Below are positions 52,352 through 64,000 of a DNA stretch of 64,000 nt, piece after piece. Both the position numbers and the translations under genes were made by a program. The DNA comes from Daucus carota subsp. sativus (taxonomy: Eukaryota; Streptophyta; Magnoliopsida; Apiales; Apiaceae). Location: positions 446,779-510,778 of the forward strand of contig NC_030383.2 of NCBI RefSeq assembly GCF_001625215.2, written 5' to 3'. A model generated the notes under the pieces. The model worked only from the letters and a program-made list of their open reading frames with translations. It was not told the DNA's origin and ran no database searches. Position 1 is the stretch's first letter; every line of letters starts with the position of its first letter.

Positions 52352-53015
52352 ATAAAATAGTTTACGATCCTGTTTTCAGGAGTTAAATTAGTTTTCTTTT
52401 AAATCCTTTTCAAAATGTTTAGGTTTTAAATTTTTTGATTTTGCAATTTTTTCAAAAAAAAAGTTTTAAAAAGATTTTTTTGTGTGGTGATGTCAAATCA
52501 AGACCCCTGAGTTTAAGGGACGTCACCGTTGATATTTTGCTAAAATTTTTATTGAATATCACCCGATTTTGTAGTATAATTTAAAATCTCTCAAACGAAT
52601 ATCTTAAAATTTAATGAATTTTAAACAAATTTAATTAAATATTCTCATATTTTATTTTGAATGACAATTAATTTTTAAAATCACAATCAAATATGTCCTG
52701 TAATATTTGTTAGGAAGTCACACACTGCAACCCGTTGCTATCTATTAAAACTAGAGTCACATCTACTTGCGATCGACAATCAAACTTTGCCGGACTAGAG
52801 TCAGGGTGGTTGAGCGAAAAATGCTAAAAATAAATTAAAAATAAGCGTCCCTTCCGCTAATAAAAATGATTGAAACATAATTAAACTCTACATATATACT
52901 TTAAAATTTATTATTTCTATTACAATATTTGTTATATGTTCTAAAAATAAAATAAAATTTTGAGGCAATACTTGGGGAATTTCATTACAGCTCTGAAAGC
53001 AGAGATAAATCGACA
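52352..53015. other. AT-rich spacer between TNL pieces
   Basis: No gene recognised. Contains diverged AT-rich DNA with no clear repeat ends. Confidence 0.5.
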
Positions 53016-56000
53016 CTAGCAGGAAGGTGTTTTTTGTATCACATGAGCCCCGCACATCTCTACCTTGACTTTTCTACAAGGTGTTTCTTCATGATATATA
53101 TTAAAATAAGACAATAAGCTGTGAAATGAAATTTTGATTGTATCTCCACTTTTCATTGGCATGCTCTTTTGGTCTTTCCTTATGTATGGAGACCTTGACC
53201 TTAGTCCAACTGAGATTACATCTCTCCTTATGCATTCTACCCTCGAACCCACTGTATCACCATATACCCATGTGATGTAATTTAATTCACAATCTTCTGT
53301 TTCGTTTCTGACAACTACTCTAATGAATGAACCACCCTTAACGGTTTTGTATCTAAGAACAAACCAGAGAGCAATACCTACGAAGTTATCACCCGAGTTT
53401 GGCGGGATATCAAAAGATATCGTACATCCATTGCTTTTGTAGCTCAACCATTCTGCAAGCTTCTTGTTTGGTAGATCAGCTTGAAATGAAGATCTTAGTC
53501 CTACCTGCAATAGCATTATATATATGGATATATCGAAGTCTAGTTGTGTTTATTGAGATAAAAAAGACAGACATTAACACCAACAAACCTGAAGGGAGCT
53601 CTGTTTTAAATTAATAGATTCCAGATTTCCGCACTTACGAACCAATAAATCATCCAATTCCTTGAACATTGACAGATCTGGTAAATCTTGTAGGCTTCTG
53701 CACTCATACACGTGTAGTGTTAAAATATGAGGTGGAAGTGGGGGGAGTGATTGAAGTCTGCTGCAGTTCTGTATTGACAAGCTTTTGGACTGTTTTAAGC
53801 CGGATAAATCGGGTAGTTGTTCCAGTGTGGCAAAGTTGATTACTGCTAACGCTATTAAATTCAGAGGAACTTCGGGGAAGGAAGGTCCGAGACTTCTACA
53901 GTTCACTAATTCAAGAAACTGTAGGTTGAAAAGCTTAGAAAGACTAAACGGTTTGGTCGAAGAGAAACTCTCACCCTCGTCAGTAAGAGTTAGTCTTTGT
54001 ACAGAAGAGATATTTAAGATCAGAGGCAGCAATAATCTTATATCACATCTCAGGCTTAAACGAAGAATTAATCCTTTCCTATTCATACTTTTTACTGTAT
54101 TAAGCAAATTCACTGCAGACAAGCCACTTTCCGTCAGATCTAATACCTCAAGTGACGCAATATTCCCTATGCTATCTGGGATATATTTAAGCTTCGTGCA
54201 CCCTCTGCATTCCAAAAATTTTAATCTGCTCAACAGTCCAATAGAACCTGGTATTTCTTCAACTGCTGTTTCACCTGCATCAAGATATTCTAGGCTTTGC
54301 ATCATCCCCAATTGCTCAGGCAATCGCTCCAGATTTTTACAACCTCCAAGTTTAAGTCGTTCAAGCATCTTTAAATTCGACATGCAATTTGGAAGACTAG
54401 TAAGGTTCTTGCACAAAGGCAACCACAGACTGACCAAATTAGTCAGATTGCTGATCGAGTCTGGCAACTGTTCAATTGCACTATGTGTTGCCATAAAAAA
54501 CTTTAAACTTCTTAGGTCCCCAATTTGATCAGGTAGCTTTAAAAGCTTTTTACACCACATAATGTCCAACTGAATTAATTCTTTGAGGTGAGCAATTGAA
54601 TCAGGCAGTTGTTCGATAGAAGTATGACTCAAATCCAGCATCTTTAAGCCTTCCAAATCACCCAATTGCTCTGGCAATTGTTTCAGACTGTGACAACCAC
54701 TCATACTCAAGCAGCCCAAACTAGTCAAGTTCTTGACGGCCTCAGGCAATCTTTTAAGGCTTTGGCAGTCACGCAAATCAAAATGGCCCAATTTATTTAG
54801 TCGTCCAACATGCTCAGGCAACTCTTTCAAATTGTGGCATCCACCCAGATCTAAATGACTCAAATTAGTCAACTGTCCAATCGATGGGTGGATTTTTAGC
54901 AGCCTGTGACAACTATTAAGCAGTAACTTCTCAACCAGTCTTAAGTCTCTAAAATTATCAGCAATCTTTAGGTTTTCTGAGTAACTGAAATCTACAGTCT
55001 TCAAATTCTGTTTCAAATGACATATAAGTCAGCATAACTACATATACTTAAACGGCATAAGAGAGACTATTCATTTCATGTTTCATACCGTGATGCCCTT
55101 GGGCAATGTCTTGAATTTGTTGAATGGCATGTTAAGGGAGACAAGCTTTTGTGGACGAAAACTGATAGGTATACATGTCCACGGGCAGTGAGACCATCGA
55201 ATGATTCTTAACTCGTGAAATGAATTTTCAAAATTCCCCTTGATGTCATGTGCACCAATTATTTCAAGTAATCTCAAGTTCAGAAATCTTTCATATATTT
55301 TGGCGCTTACATGTCTTTCCATCATGGATAGGTTTAAGATGAGACCTTCAACTGTATCTGTTCCCTACAGATCAACAGGAAAAAAAGGATTAAGCAGCAC
55401 AAAAACTTATAAGAGTTCACTTAGAGCACATTCTTTATCACTACTATATATTAATGTTTTTTTTTTGCATAAACAGAATATATCTTCTTCATTACACTGT
55501 ACATTCAATTATTCATGACATTTGACTTTTTATTACATTAACTATGAAGTATGACCTGCTATGGGAATAAAATGAAGTAAATTCATTTCTCATCATATAA
55601 ACATGTATTATATCTATTTTGCACTTCTTTGATACTGATATCCATATCTGATCACAACTTGCTGTAAATTCAGTTAGTATTATTAATAGAAGACGTATGC
55701 TTTTCCAGCTAATAGTATAGAACCTAGTTTTCTGTTTTTAGTTTACCTCTAGATTTTGCAAAGCATGGCATGCATTTCCATTACTCAAGTACAGCCGCTT
55801 GGCCTTCCCATGTTTAGATTCTTCAAGAATAACTTCCTTCCCCGTGTCTTGGATAAGAGCATGCATCTGAAATGTATTGTTCTTATCAATTGTTATTAGA
55901 CATCTTTCCAGTAAAATTGGTATACCGGCTTCTGGACAGAAATTACAAGATCGGAATACATGAGCACCCTCGTCCTTATCCTTTCCGATGAAAAAAAATA

Positions 56001-56160
56001 CAATATCTAGGAAAATTGCCTTCTCCGTCTTGTGACTTAATCCATCAAAGCTCAATTTGAGGATGTCATGTATTTCTGGATTTACTCGAACTTTTTGTAG
56101 TTGAGCTTTCCAGAATGACACATCAGTTCTACCACGCAAAGAAGAACCCAAAACCTTAAG
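53016..56160 (-). pseudogene. 3' half of a TNL resistance gene, cut by a transposon (TNL-3)
   Basis: Exons in frame: about 56160-55747, 55364-55089, 55007-53589, 53504-53016. The first holds the end of NB-ARC from the middle of the GLPL motif (LKVLGSSLRGR) and the ARC2 region (ILKLSFDGLSHKTEKAIFLD). The second holds the NB-LRR linker and first LRR. The third (473 codons) has roughly sixteen leucine-rich repeats of the LPDSI/LxxLDLxxCxxL type. The last encodes the C-JID post-LRR domain found at the C end of many TNLs. All four are free of stops. The TIR, P-loop and kinase-2 parts are absent: a Harbinger element begins at 56,160. The lost part may lie beyond the window. In intact TNLs TIR NADase activity and effector recognition trigger immunity; this copy cannot act as a receptor. 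Confidence 0.9.
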
Positions 56161-56885
56161 GGCCTGTTTGGTTGGGCTGAAAGGAATGAGTTTAGGATGG
56201 AATGGAAAGGTCCATTCAGCCCATAATTTTTTTTTGGCTGTTTGGTTACTCCAACAGAATGGAATGGACCATTCTTAGCCTCATTCCTTTCCGTTTGACC
56301 CACTTAAGTTTTATTCCAGCTCAAAACACCGGGACAAGCCCATTCCTTTCTCAGTCCAAAAATTAAAAAACCTCCCGTTGCTCTCTCGTCGCCTCTGCTC
56401 GTTCATTTCGGATTATCAATTCTCGAGCTTGAATCTATTGAACAAACAGGTATGAAATCGATCCAAAAAGAACAACTAATTCATAGATTTAGCTTTGTGC
56501 GTGTTCATAGCTTATTACGAGCCTAATCTTACACATTCTATCTCGTTTTTGTTTGTTTTTTTTTTTGAATTTTGTGTGTTTATAGTTGATTATTTGTGTG
56601 TTTATGGTTGATTTGTATACATATGTGTGTAATATTAACGATTTTAATTTTGATTTGATTGTGTTTATATCTCAATGTGTGTGTATGTGTGTGTATATAT
56701 AGATGTAACAGATCTGTAATTGTGTTCATAGCTTTTTGTTAACTGATATGCAATTGTGTTCATAGCTTATCTTATCTTCTGTGTATAGATTTGTATATAT
56801 CTGCAGTTGTGTGTATTTTGTATATATTTATGTACCTGTATGTTTGATAAATATCCTCAAAGGATCAAATCTGATCATATGCAGT

Positions 56886-58259
56886 ATGGCACGTCTTCCA
56901 CTAACTAGAAGAAAGACTATTCAAAGGAAGAGACTTATTTTATATTTGGAGCAGCTAAAAATGATCGGGTCGGTTCATTGGTTTTTTCAAATGATTGTGT
57001 TGTTAGGATTAAGGGTGGCATTAAGGCCTAGGTATTCCATTTTTAAGATGGAAAGAATTAATTATGTTGATAGGTTAGTTAATCAAAGTGATGACATTTG
57101 TGTTAAGAATCTTAGAATGAACATGGGAGCATTTCATAAATTATGCTATACACTTGAATCACGAGGATACATACGTGATAGTAAGCATATGAATGTTGTT
57201 GAACAAGTTGCCGTTTTTCTATATATATTAGCGCACCATAAGAAAATGAGTGTTATAAGCACCTCTTTTCAAAGGTCGACTGAATCGATTAGTCGACACT
57301 TTCATATGGTTCTTCTCGGGGTCTTGAGGTTACAAGAATTTCAGCATCCTGAACCGATTCCAAATGACTCAACCGACGGAAATTGGAAGTACTTTAAGGT
57401 ACAATCTAACAATTCGAAAAAATTTATGCTAGAATATATCTAATAGTTAAAAATTATCTCATTATATGTTTATTGTTTATTAGAATTGCCTAGGGGCTCT
57501 AGATGGGACACATATAAGAATGAATGTAGCTGCTGAAGACAAGGCTAGGTATCGAAACAGGAAGGGTGAAATTACTACTAATGTCCTTGCCGCGGTTACA
57601 CCAGATTTACAGTTCTCTTATGTATTGACTGGTTGGGAAGGGTCCGCGGCTGATGGGAGAGTTTTAAAAGATGCTTTGTCAAGAAAAAATGGACTCAAAG
57701 TCCCAAAGGGTAAAAAGAATCATCTAATTGTTTTTTAATGTGTTCTTTTTTAAATGCTTTGTATAATATGTAAGTACTAAAATATGTCCAAATTGAAGGT
57801 ACTTACTATTTAGTAGACGCGGGTTATACTAATGGAGAAGGATTCTTGGCACCTTATAGAGGACAAAAGTACCACTTGAATGATTGGAACGATGAACATC
57901 AACCTACTTGTGCTAAAGAGTATTTCAACATGAAACACTCGACGGCTAGAAATGTAGTTGAGCGTTCTTTTGGCGTCTTAAAGAAGAGATGGGCAATCTT
58001 GAGAAGTCCTTCATTTTACCCTCCGAAAATTCAAAGTCGAATAATTCTTGCTTGTTGTGTTTTACATAATTATATTAGAAATGAAATGACTTATGATCCA
58101 TGTGAAATCGACTTTGAAAGAGAAGGGAGGACAAATATGGAGCATGAGGGGATAGAAGACAATATCACAAGCATTGGCACAACTCCCGAATGGACATCAT
58201 TTAGGGATCATTTAGCTGAAACAATATATAGTGAATGGAGGGGTTCTTCGAGGCATTAA
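56886..58259 (+). CDS. Harbinger DDE transposase
   Basis: Three exons, 56886-57398, 57484-57709 and 57799-58259, splice in phase to 399 aa. The N-terminal ~150 residues hold the basic start (MARLPLTRRKTIQRKRL) and the helix-rich DNA-binding region (MGAFHKLCYTLESRGYI; FLYILAHHKKMSVI). The DDE_Tnp_4 catalytic core follows, with D178 (GALDGTH), D253 (YLVDAGY) and E301 (NVVERSFGVLKKRW). No internal stop or frameshift was found. Harbinger transposases cut and paste DNA and need the Myb-like partner for nuclear import and end binding (known from rice PING/PONG). The partner gene lies 0.4 kb downstream in the same orientation. Confidence 0.92.
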
Positions 58260-58690
58260 TTTTTGGTTAGTTATGGTTCTGAAAATGATTTCTTATTATA
58301 TGCAGTAGTCACATATTATTACCTGGTTTGATTTCTTATTCTCTCTGTCCATCTACTGTTAGTGCTGTGATTTATATGAAGAAATTTTTCTATAATACCA
58401 GCATGGTTGGAGTTCCCGTCTAGTCTCTGTTACATTCTGGCAGTGCCTAAACTCTTTACTAATTTCTTTCCTTTTTCTGCAACAAATATATGACGAAGTT
58501 TTCTTTACTCTTCCTTTGATTTAATGGACCTTTTTCTGCAACAAATATATAATACCAGCATGCTTTTCTATTGTATTTCAGTGTAAATTGTCAATGAAGT
58601 TTATAGGTTTCTCGAGAAATGCCCAGAAAGTGAAAATTGTAAATGGAGTTGTGAACTCTGTTTGTTCTTTTACACAGGTTATAATAAGAA

Positions 58691-60578
58691 ATGGAGCCAA
58701 CTGAATCAGTTGTAGAAAGAGGTGCAGGAAGGAATAAAAGGAAATGGACAGATTTTGAAGATGAAAAATTAGTTGAATCGCTGATTGAGCTTGTGAATTC
58801 TGGAAATTTTAAAGCTGACAATGGGTTTAAACCTGGATATTTGACCTTTCTTGAGACTTCATTGCAAACAAAACTTCCCGAAGCAGGTTTGAAGGGAAAG
58901 CCTCACATAGAATCCCGGATTAAGACACTAAAAAAGGATTTTACTGCAGTTTATGATCTCCGATATGGTGCTAACAGTTCAGGATTTGGATGGAACTCAG
59001 AAAACCATGTTGTTACAGCTCCAAGGGACGTGTGGCTTCAATATCTTAAGGTAACAGTTCAGGATTTTTGTCATGTGATATATTAGAGAAGCACTTGCAT
59101 TATTTGGTCACATTTATATAACTCTTTAAATACCTCTGTTTTGACAATAAATAGAAAAGGTTTGGCGGTTAAAGCAACTGTCTTAATTATCGATATTATT
59201 GTTTCATCCATGTCCTAAATTTGCTATCCAAAGGAGCCTGGACAGAATGGTAGTGATTTCTGTAAATTCTAGATACAGAGAATACAAAACTGAAAAACAT
59301 ATTGAAGTCCGGTGTCTAGCTGTTTTCTCTTAATCTTCGCTCTTGTCCTGGAAGAGCGAAAACTCTCAGCTCTTGGTCAGTCTTTTAATGTCCTGTAGCA
59401 AAGAGATTAAATGCACCAAGTACAGGAAGCTTAGCTTGTTTAAATAGCAAAGAGATTCAGTTTTGAACTTTTGATTAATTAAATTATGGGTAAAATGTTA
59501 ATGGTAAATTAGCATATAAGAACATCCTAACTACTCCAGACTTGGGCATATTTAAGTTTATAAATGAGATGCTGTTATGGAATACTTAATAATATAATTG
59601 GACTTGTTTTCTTGATTGCTAGCATATAAGAGTTTGAAAAAAAAAACTAGAATACAAGTTAGCTGGTGCTTGCTATTGTTTTCACACAATCAAATAAGAT
59701 AATCTTAAATAATTTTGTACTTGATACATCCATTGCCAGGTCACTTGCTTTTAAACACCTACAGTAATATGAACAATAAATATCGACAATAGGCAACTTA
59801 AAATAAACATAAGTTCTGATATTGATAAGTTCTGATATTGACTATAGGTTAACTTTTCTGGTAGCACATTGACTACTGGGACCAAATAATTGTTTATAAA
59901 TAGTTCTTCCCACACCATACAAATGTCTGGGACATGTAGATAATTAACTGTGTTTAGTTATACAGTAGTTTTTACCTAATCTCAATATCAAAATTTAATG
60001 AACATGTATCTAGTTCTATGTCATCATCTTTCTTATTTCTTATGTTTTATCTTAGTATCTAATTTTTATCGCAGGTTCACCCAGGAGCATCTAAATGGCA
60101 GACTACAGCTATGCCATGGTTCACAGAACTCTGTACTATTTTTGGAAAAGATAGAGCAACCGGAAATCTAGCAGAAAATCTTGCTGATGTTGTGGAAGAA
60201 CTTAATACTGAGGCTGCAGATGAACTATCAGTCCAGGAAGCTCAACCAGTCACACATTCTGACGAGTCAACAAGCATGAAGAAAAGAAAAAGAGGAAATG
60301 CAGATGCATTGTTAGAGGCTGTCTATGCTGCTTCAGACAGGCTCGCAAATCAGTTTGAGGCTTCCACTAAACTCCTCATCGCAGCTGAAGAAGATATGCG
60401 GGAGAAAAAGAAACAACTCAATCAAGAACTTTCAAAGATTCCAGAACTCGAAGTGCTCCAGAAACTTCAAGTTGCAAAGAGAATAGCCAATGATGAAGAC
60501 TTGATGATACTATTTTTTGAAGCACCAGCAGCGGAAAAAATTGTTTTGGTGAATGCTATTCTAAACAAGGAGATTTGA
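58691..60578 (+). CDS. Harbinger Myb/SANT-like accessory protein
   Basis: Two exons, 58691-59050 and 60075-60578, splice in phase to 287 aa. Residues about 18-115 form a Myb/SANT-like DNA-binding domain (RKWTDFEDEKLVESLIEL, then FLETSLQTKLP, IESRIKTLKKDF). A linker, a basic KKRKR patch and a C-terminal helical region (ELEVLQKLQVAKRIAND) follow. Proteins of this type bind transposon ends and recruit the transposase. Domesticated host relatives also exist, but the position between Harbinger termini makes the transposon role the better reading. Confidence 0.88.
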
Positions 60579-61070
60579 GACCATATTTTGTTTATGTCCT
60601 TCCTGCACTTTTTATTAACATTTGACACATTTCACCAACTGTATTTGGTAACTATTTGGTAACTCCATGTATGTGGTAACTCTATAAAGCCAGTGTTTAA
60701 TGCTTTGATAACAGTAGAAACTTGTTATCTTTCAACTAAATATTTTGGATTTCTTTTTGTATTATCTTGGTGATATTATTTCGTTTATAATTTAATTTGC
60801 TATTTCACACATGATGTTTATTTTTAAATTAAAAAAATAAATTTTTTTTGTAAATAAATAAATTTTTTTATTAAATCCATTCCATTCCTTTGACTAACCA
60901 AACAACTAAAATGAATGGAATGCTTCATTCCATTCCATCTAAAAGAATGAACCAAACAAGAGCCTTGAATGATCATTCCATTCAACCTTCTTTCCATTCT
61001 CCCACCATTCCATTCACACCTTCATTCCATTCCTACTAAAATTCATTCATCCCAACCAAACACAACCTAA

Positions 61071-62472
61071 CACTTTGTTTGGTTGGCCTGAATGGAATCA
61101 TTTTAGCCCAGAATGGAATGAGCCATTCCATTCCAAAAATAAAATTTTTTGTTTGGTTGGCCCAAGGAATGGAATAGCCCATTCTTTTATTCATTCCAAT
61201 CCATATCTAATCAGATAATCGATTCATTTTTGGAAGTGCGGGTTAAGCCCATTCCATTCACTCACGAGTCACGCCCACCTCTCTCACGCAGCTCTCCCTC
61301 GCCTCTCTCACGCAGCTTTCTCTCGCCTCTCTCTCCGCCCCTCTCTCTCGCCTCTCTCTCTTCCTCGCATCTCTCTTTCTCATCACTCCTTCCTCGCATC
61401 TCTCTCTCATCTCTCTCTTCTTTTTCTGCCTCTCCCCCTCTTCAGTCGCCTCCATTGTTGCTCTCAGACAAGGGCGATTCAGAGTTCAGACTCTCGCATC
61501 TTCGACTCCGCAGATTTCAATAAGCTCCATGTCCGACGCATCTCAAGCATTCACTTTACCATTTGCAACGATTTTGAGATCTAAAATTATCTAAGCATAC
61601 AGGTTCGAGCTTGATCTATTTGAATTTTTTCATCAATTCTGCTAAATTGTGTAATTTGTAGACTGATTTAGATGTATTCTCTGTTAATCTGGCTGATTTA
61701 TGTGTTAACTTTTACTTAATCTGACTTTTTAGTTGTAATTTTGTCTGATTTGTCACTGGTTTGTCTGATTCTTGGGCTTTACACAGAATTTTTAGGATTT
61801 TGTTTTTGTTATGTAGCTTCCTATTGAAGGTGTCTCGAGGGATTGATCATCGCTGTTTGAACTACTAATAAGTTCTGTCCTGGTCTTTGTTATGTTTTTA
61901 AATCTGAGCATGACCTGAGCACCTGCTAGTAGAATCAATCTCTAATTTACAGAATAGATTTTGAAAATATCCCCCATGTCTGTAATACTCTGTCTATCTA
62001 TACCTTTGTTTACATAATTAAATTGTCTATAATACTAAGAACAGCAACGTGGTTATATGCAGTAATGGCACGGCTTCCGTTAAGTAAAAGAAATTCTAGG
62101 CGAAGGAAGAGAATTATGTTATATATGGTGTGGCTGAAAATGATTGCTTCGATATCTTGGTATTTTCAAATGATTGTTGTGCTAGTTTATGAAATCAGTG
62201 TTCTTTTAAATTTTAGGTTTGGCTCTGGGCATTCACAAGCTTTTAAATTGGCAGTCTCAAGCTTCAGAGTCCTTGACTGGAGTGTTTTTGGTGGTCCTTG
62301 ATGATGATTCACTTGATTATATCAGTATTAAGCTTTTAAATTGGCATACTGTTGAGTTTTTATTTCCTGGCAAACTGCCCTTTCTTCAGCCTTATTGGTG
62401 TAATTTTTGGTCAGTCTGAAAAGCCATAGTATGTTGTTTTCTTTGCTGATGTGCCTGCAAATTATATTATAA
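61071..62472 (+). mobile_element. Second Harbinger element, 5' part only
   Basis: It begins CACTTTGTTTGGTTGGCC, immediately after the TAA that ends the first element, and has the same GGAATGG-type subterminal motifs, a CT-rich leader (61264-61440 with a CTCACGCAGCT repeat) and then a transposase start like that of the first element. Similarity ends near 62,190 and no other end is seen before the CACTA element at 62,473. It is therefore truncated or interrupted. Confidence 0.65.
62065..62192 (+). pseudogene. Harbinger transposase N-terminal fragment
   Basis: Encodes MARLPLSKRNSRRRKRIM, then LKMIASISWYFQMIV, closely parallel to the start of the complete transposase at 56,886. The frame continues to 62,301 but resemblance is lost after about 62,190, and no catalytic core follows. 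Non-functional. Confidence 0.75.
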
Positions 62473-64000
62473 CACTACTACAATTTAGTTAATAGACATC
62501 GGTTTTTGGCCGATGTCTTTGTGTATCAGCCTCCGATGTCTAGGTCGGCGATGTTAAAGGTCCTATACAAAGACATCGGCCAAAAACTAATGTCTCTGTG
62601 ACTTTTATCATCGTTTTTTAGCTTAAATACTGATGTCTATCAGACGTTTTTATGATTAAACTACATGATTTAATTGTGCATAATGTAATATTATCTCTAT
62701 AACACTAATTTAAACATGCGACTCGTAAGAAATTAGATGACATAGACATCGTTTCTTTATAGGTTCCGTTGTTGTAAGCTCTTTTATACATCAGTTCTTT
62801 GTAATCAACGATGTATATGATGATAATAACATCGTTTTCTTAAAAATTCTGTTGTCTGAGTATGTTTTATACATCAGATGTTTGTAATAACCGATGTATA
62901 TGCTAAGAATAACCTCAGTTTTTACATAAAAAGTAATGTTTAGAGTTAGATTTTACATCAGTTCTTGTTTTAATAAGTGTTGTCTTAAGTGTTTTTTGAC
63001 ATCTTCTTTTGAAATAAAATATGATGTGTATTTCGTTTTTTGCCACTAGTTTTCAGTCACATGCACATCATAGAACCCAAAATACTATTCATATTCATTC
63101 ATAAAAACCGCAATACCAATATCCAACATTTAATCATATACAACCAATATACCAAAAAAGCCCAAACTACCAAAATCTAAAGTCATCCAAAAACTCCAAA
63201 CTAAAATAATCTAGTTAGCCATCGGCCAAAATCCAAACTCCAAACTCCAAACTCTTTGGCGGCCTGTAAAAGACATATACTTCATGTTAATTATGACTTA
63301 GAAATGAATAAGAAAAATACCAATCAACACGAACGATAAATAAATGAATAAGAAAACACACACACACACACATATAAATCCATAAGGTAGTGGATAAGTA
63401 TAACTGGATATACATGCCATTGAGGAATACTACTAAATTTTCTACAATCACTTCCTGGAAATTAAACTATTAACTTATGATTATGCTTATAATTATCCAC
63501 CCCTGTTTATTATGCTTATGATTTATTATGGTACTTTTTTCTTCAAAAACTATTAACTCTTTATGAAAGGACAGTAAGGATAATAAATGTAAGATAGCAA
63601 CAGTTCAGATTGCAAGACTGTAACTTAGCAAAAACAAAAAACAAACAATAACACTGTAAGAGGGAAATTATTGGTACATAGGTCAAATTGTAAACTACTG
63701 ACTTGTACAAGCATACTAACGGTCCTATTCACAGCATATGCTAGAACTAGTACATAAGTATATGTCTATACAGCGCAACACGCAGTAGGCAAAACTGAAA
63801 TAGAAGCTAAAATAACTAGAGAAAGATACCAATGTAGGCATGTGGAAAGAGGGGTAGCAACTGTGAAGACAAAATATATTAAGACAAGAATTAGATGAGA
63901 AGGTACCGATTGACCTTTGTACAGAATTTATGTGCATGACTTCTGATCTGCACCGCAGTCTTGGTTGCTATATTTTTTGTGCACCAAAAGACAATAAAGA
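62473..64000. mobile_element. Left end of a CACTA-type transposon
   Basis: The terminus reads CACTACTACAA, the CACTA signature. It is followed by dense subterminal repeats: AGACATCGG / CCGATGTCT in both orientations at 62,503-62,610, then ACATCAG-TTTGTAAT-AA-CGATGTATATG units near 62,790, 62,874 and 62,957. No transposase frame is visible before the window ends, so either the coding part or the other end lies further right. Confidence 0.75.

Larger units (their letters stand above)
56160..61067 (+). mobile_element. PIF/Harbinger DNA transposon, apparently complete
   Basis: The 4,908-bp element starts GGGCCTGTTTGGTTGGG and ends CCCAACCAAACACAACC, flanked by TAA on both sides (56157-56159 and 61068-61070). 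Such G-rich TTTGGTTGGG ends and TWA duplications are typical of PIF/Harbinger. Subterminal regions are filled with GGAATGGAATG / CATTCCATTCC motifs. It carries the two genes of an autonomous element, a DDE transposase and a Myb/SANT-like protein, both in open spliceable form. The exact right end is less certain, since a second terminus-like phrase (AACCAAACAAGAGCC) lies at about 60,950-60,964. Confidence 0.88.

Noticed and set aside
53785-54528. 247-codon plus-strand open frame
   Set aside because: Antisense shadow of the TNL-3 leucine-rich-repeat exon.
60950-60964. Alternative right end of the first Harbinger element (AACCAAACAAGAGCC)
   Set aside because: The following bases are TTG rather than a TWA duplication; the end at 61,067 followed by TAA fits better.
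61149-61523. Ser/Pro/Leu-rich 124-codon open frame
   Set aside because: Produced by the CT-rich leader of the second Harbinger element; low-complexity, with no homology expected.

Overview
This window is nuclear DNA from a flowering plant, almost certainly a eudicot. The evidence is multi-exon genes with GT-AG introns and AT-rich introns and spacers, TIR-NBS-LRR (TNL) resistance-gene remnants (TNLs are absent from grasses), plant-specific families (DUF4408/DUF761, FLZ zinc finger, GPI-anchored LTP) and a dense load of plant transposons. I cannot name the species. No prokaryotic features, CRISPR arrays, rRNA or convincing tRNA genes were seen.

Layout. 1-2 kb: three miniature transposons (a Stowaway, a TAA-target MITE and a hairpin MITE). 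2.0-3.9 kb (-): DUF4408/DUF761 protein. 5.2-6.0 kb: non-autonomous hAT element with an exact 8-bp target duplication. 7.0-11.7 kb (-): ARF GTPase-activating protein of the AGD5 type, 11 exons, 473 aa. 14.0-19.1 kb (+): two decayed TNL genes, the second with a tandemly triplicated P-loop segment. Between them lies a candidate small secreted-peptide gene. 21.2-33.1 kb (+): very large NT-C2 / coiled-coil protein of 2,231 aa in 10 exons, with six 66-residue internal repeats. 33.5-38.6 kb (-): Ty1/copia retrotransposon with ACTCT target duplication, a frameshift, a nonsense codon and a 5' LTR that has lost its TATA region. 39.8-46.0 kb (+): organellar tRNA-modification GTPase MnmE/TrmE (564 aa), with one GC-AG intron. 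46.7-47.5 kb (-): GPI-anchored lipid-transfer protein. 47.8-49.1 kb: diverged ~648-bp tandem duplication. 50.2-51.0 kb (-): FLZ zinc-finger protein. 51.9-56.2 kb (-): an LRR fragment and the 3' half of a TNL gene, cut in its GLPL motif by a 4.9-kb PIF/Harbinger element (56.2-61.1 kb) that still has open transposase and Myb-like genes. A second, 5'-partial Harbinger element follows directly. A CACTA-type element starts at 62,473 and runs off the window.

The single-copy housekeeping or signalling genes (AGD5-like, coiled-coil, MnmE, LTPG, FLZ, DUF761) look intact when spliced by eye with every exon phase matching. The TNL family is broken everywhere it appears. Its pieces lie at both ends of the gene block in opposite orientation and are associated with most of the large transposons on the right. 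Exon coordinates come from manual splicing (GT/GC-AG rules plus family knowledge), not from transcript data.
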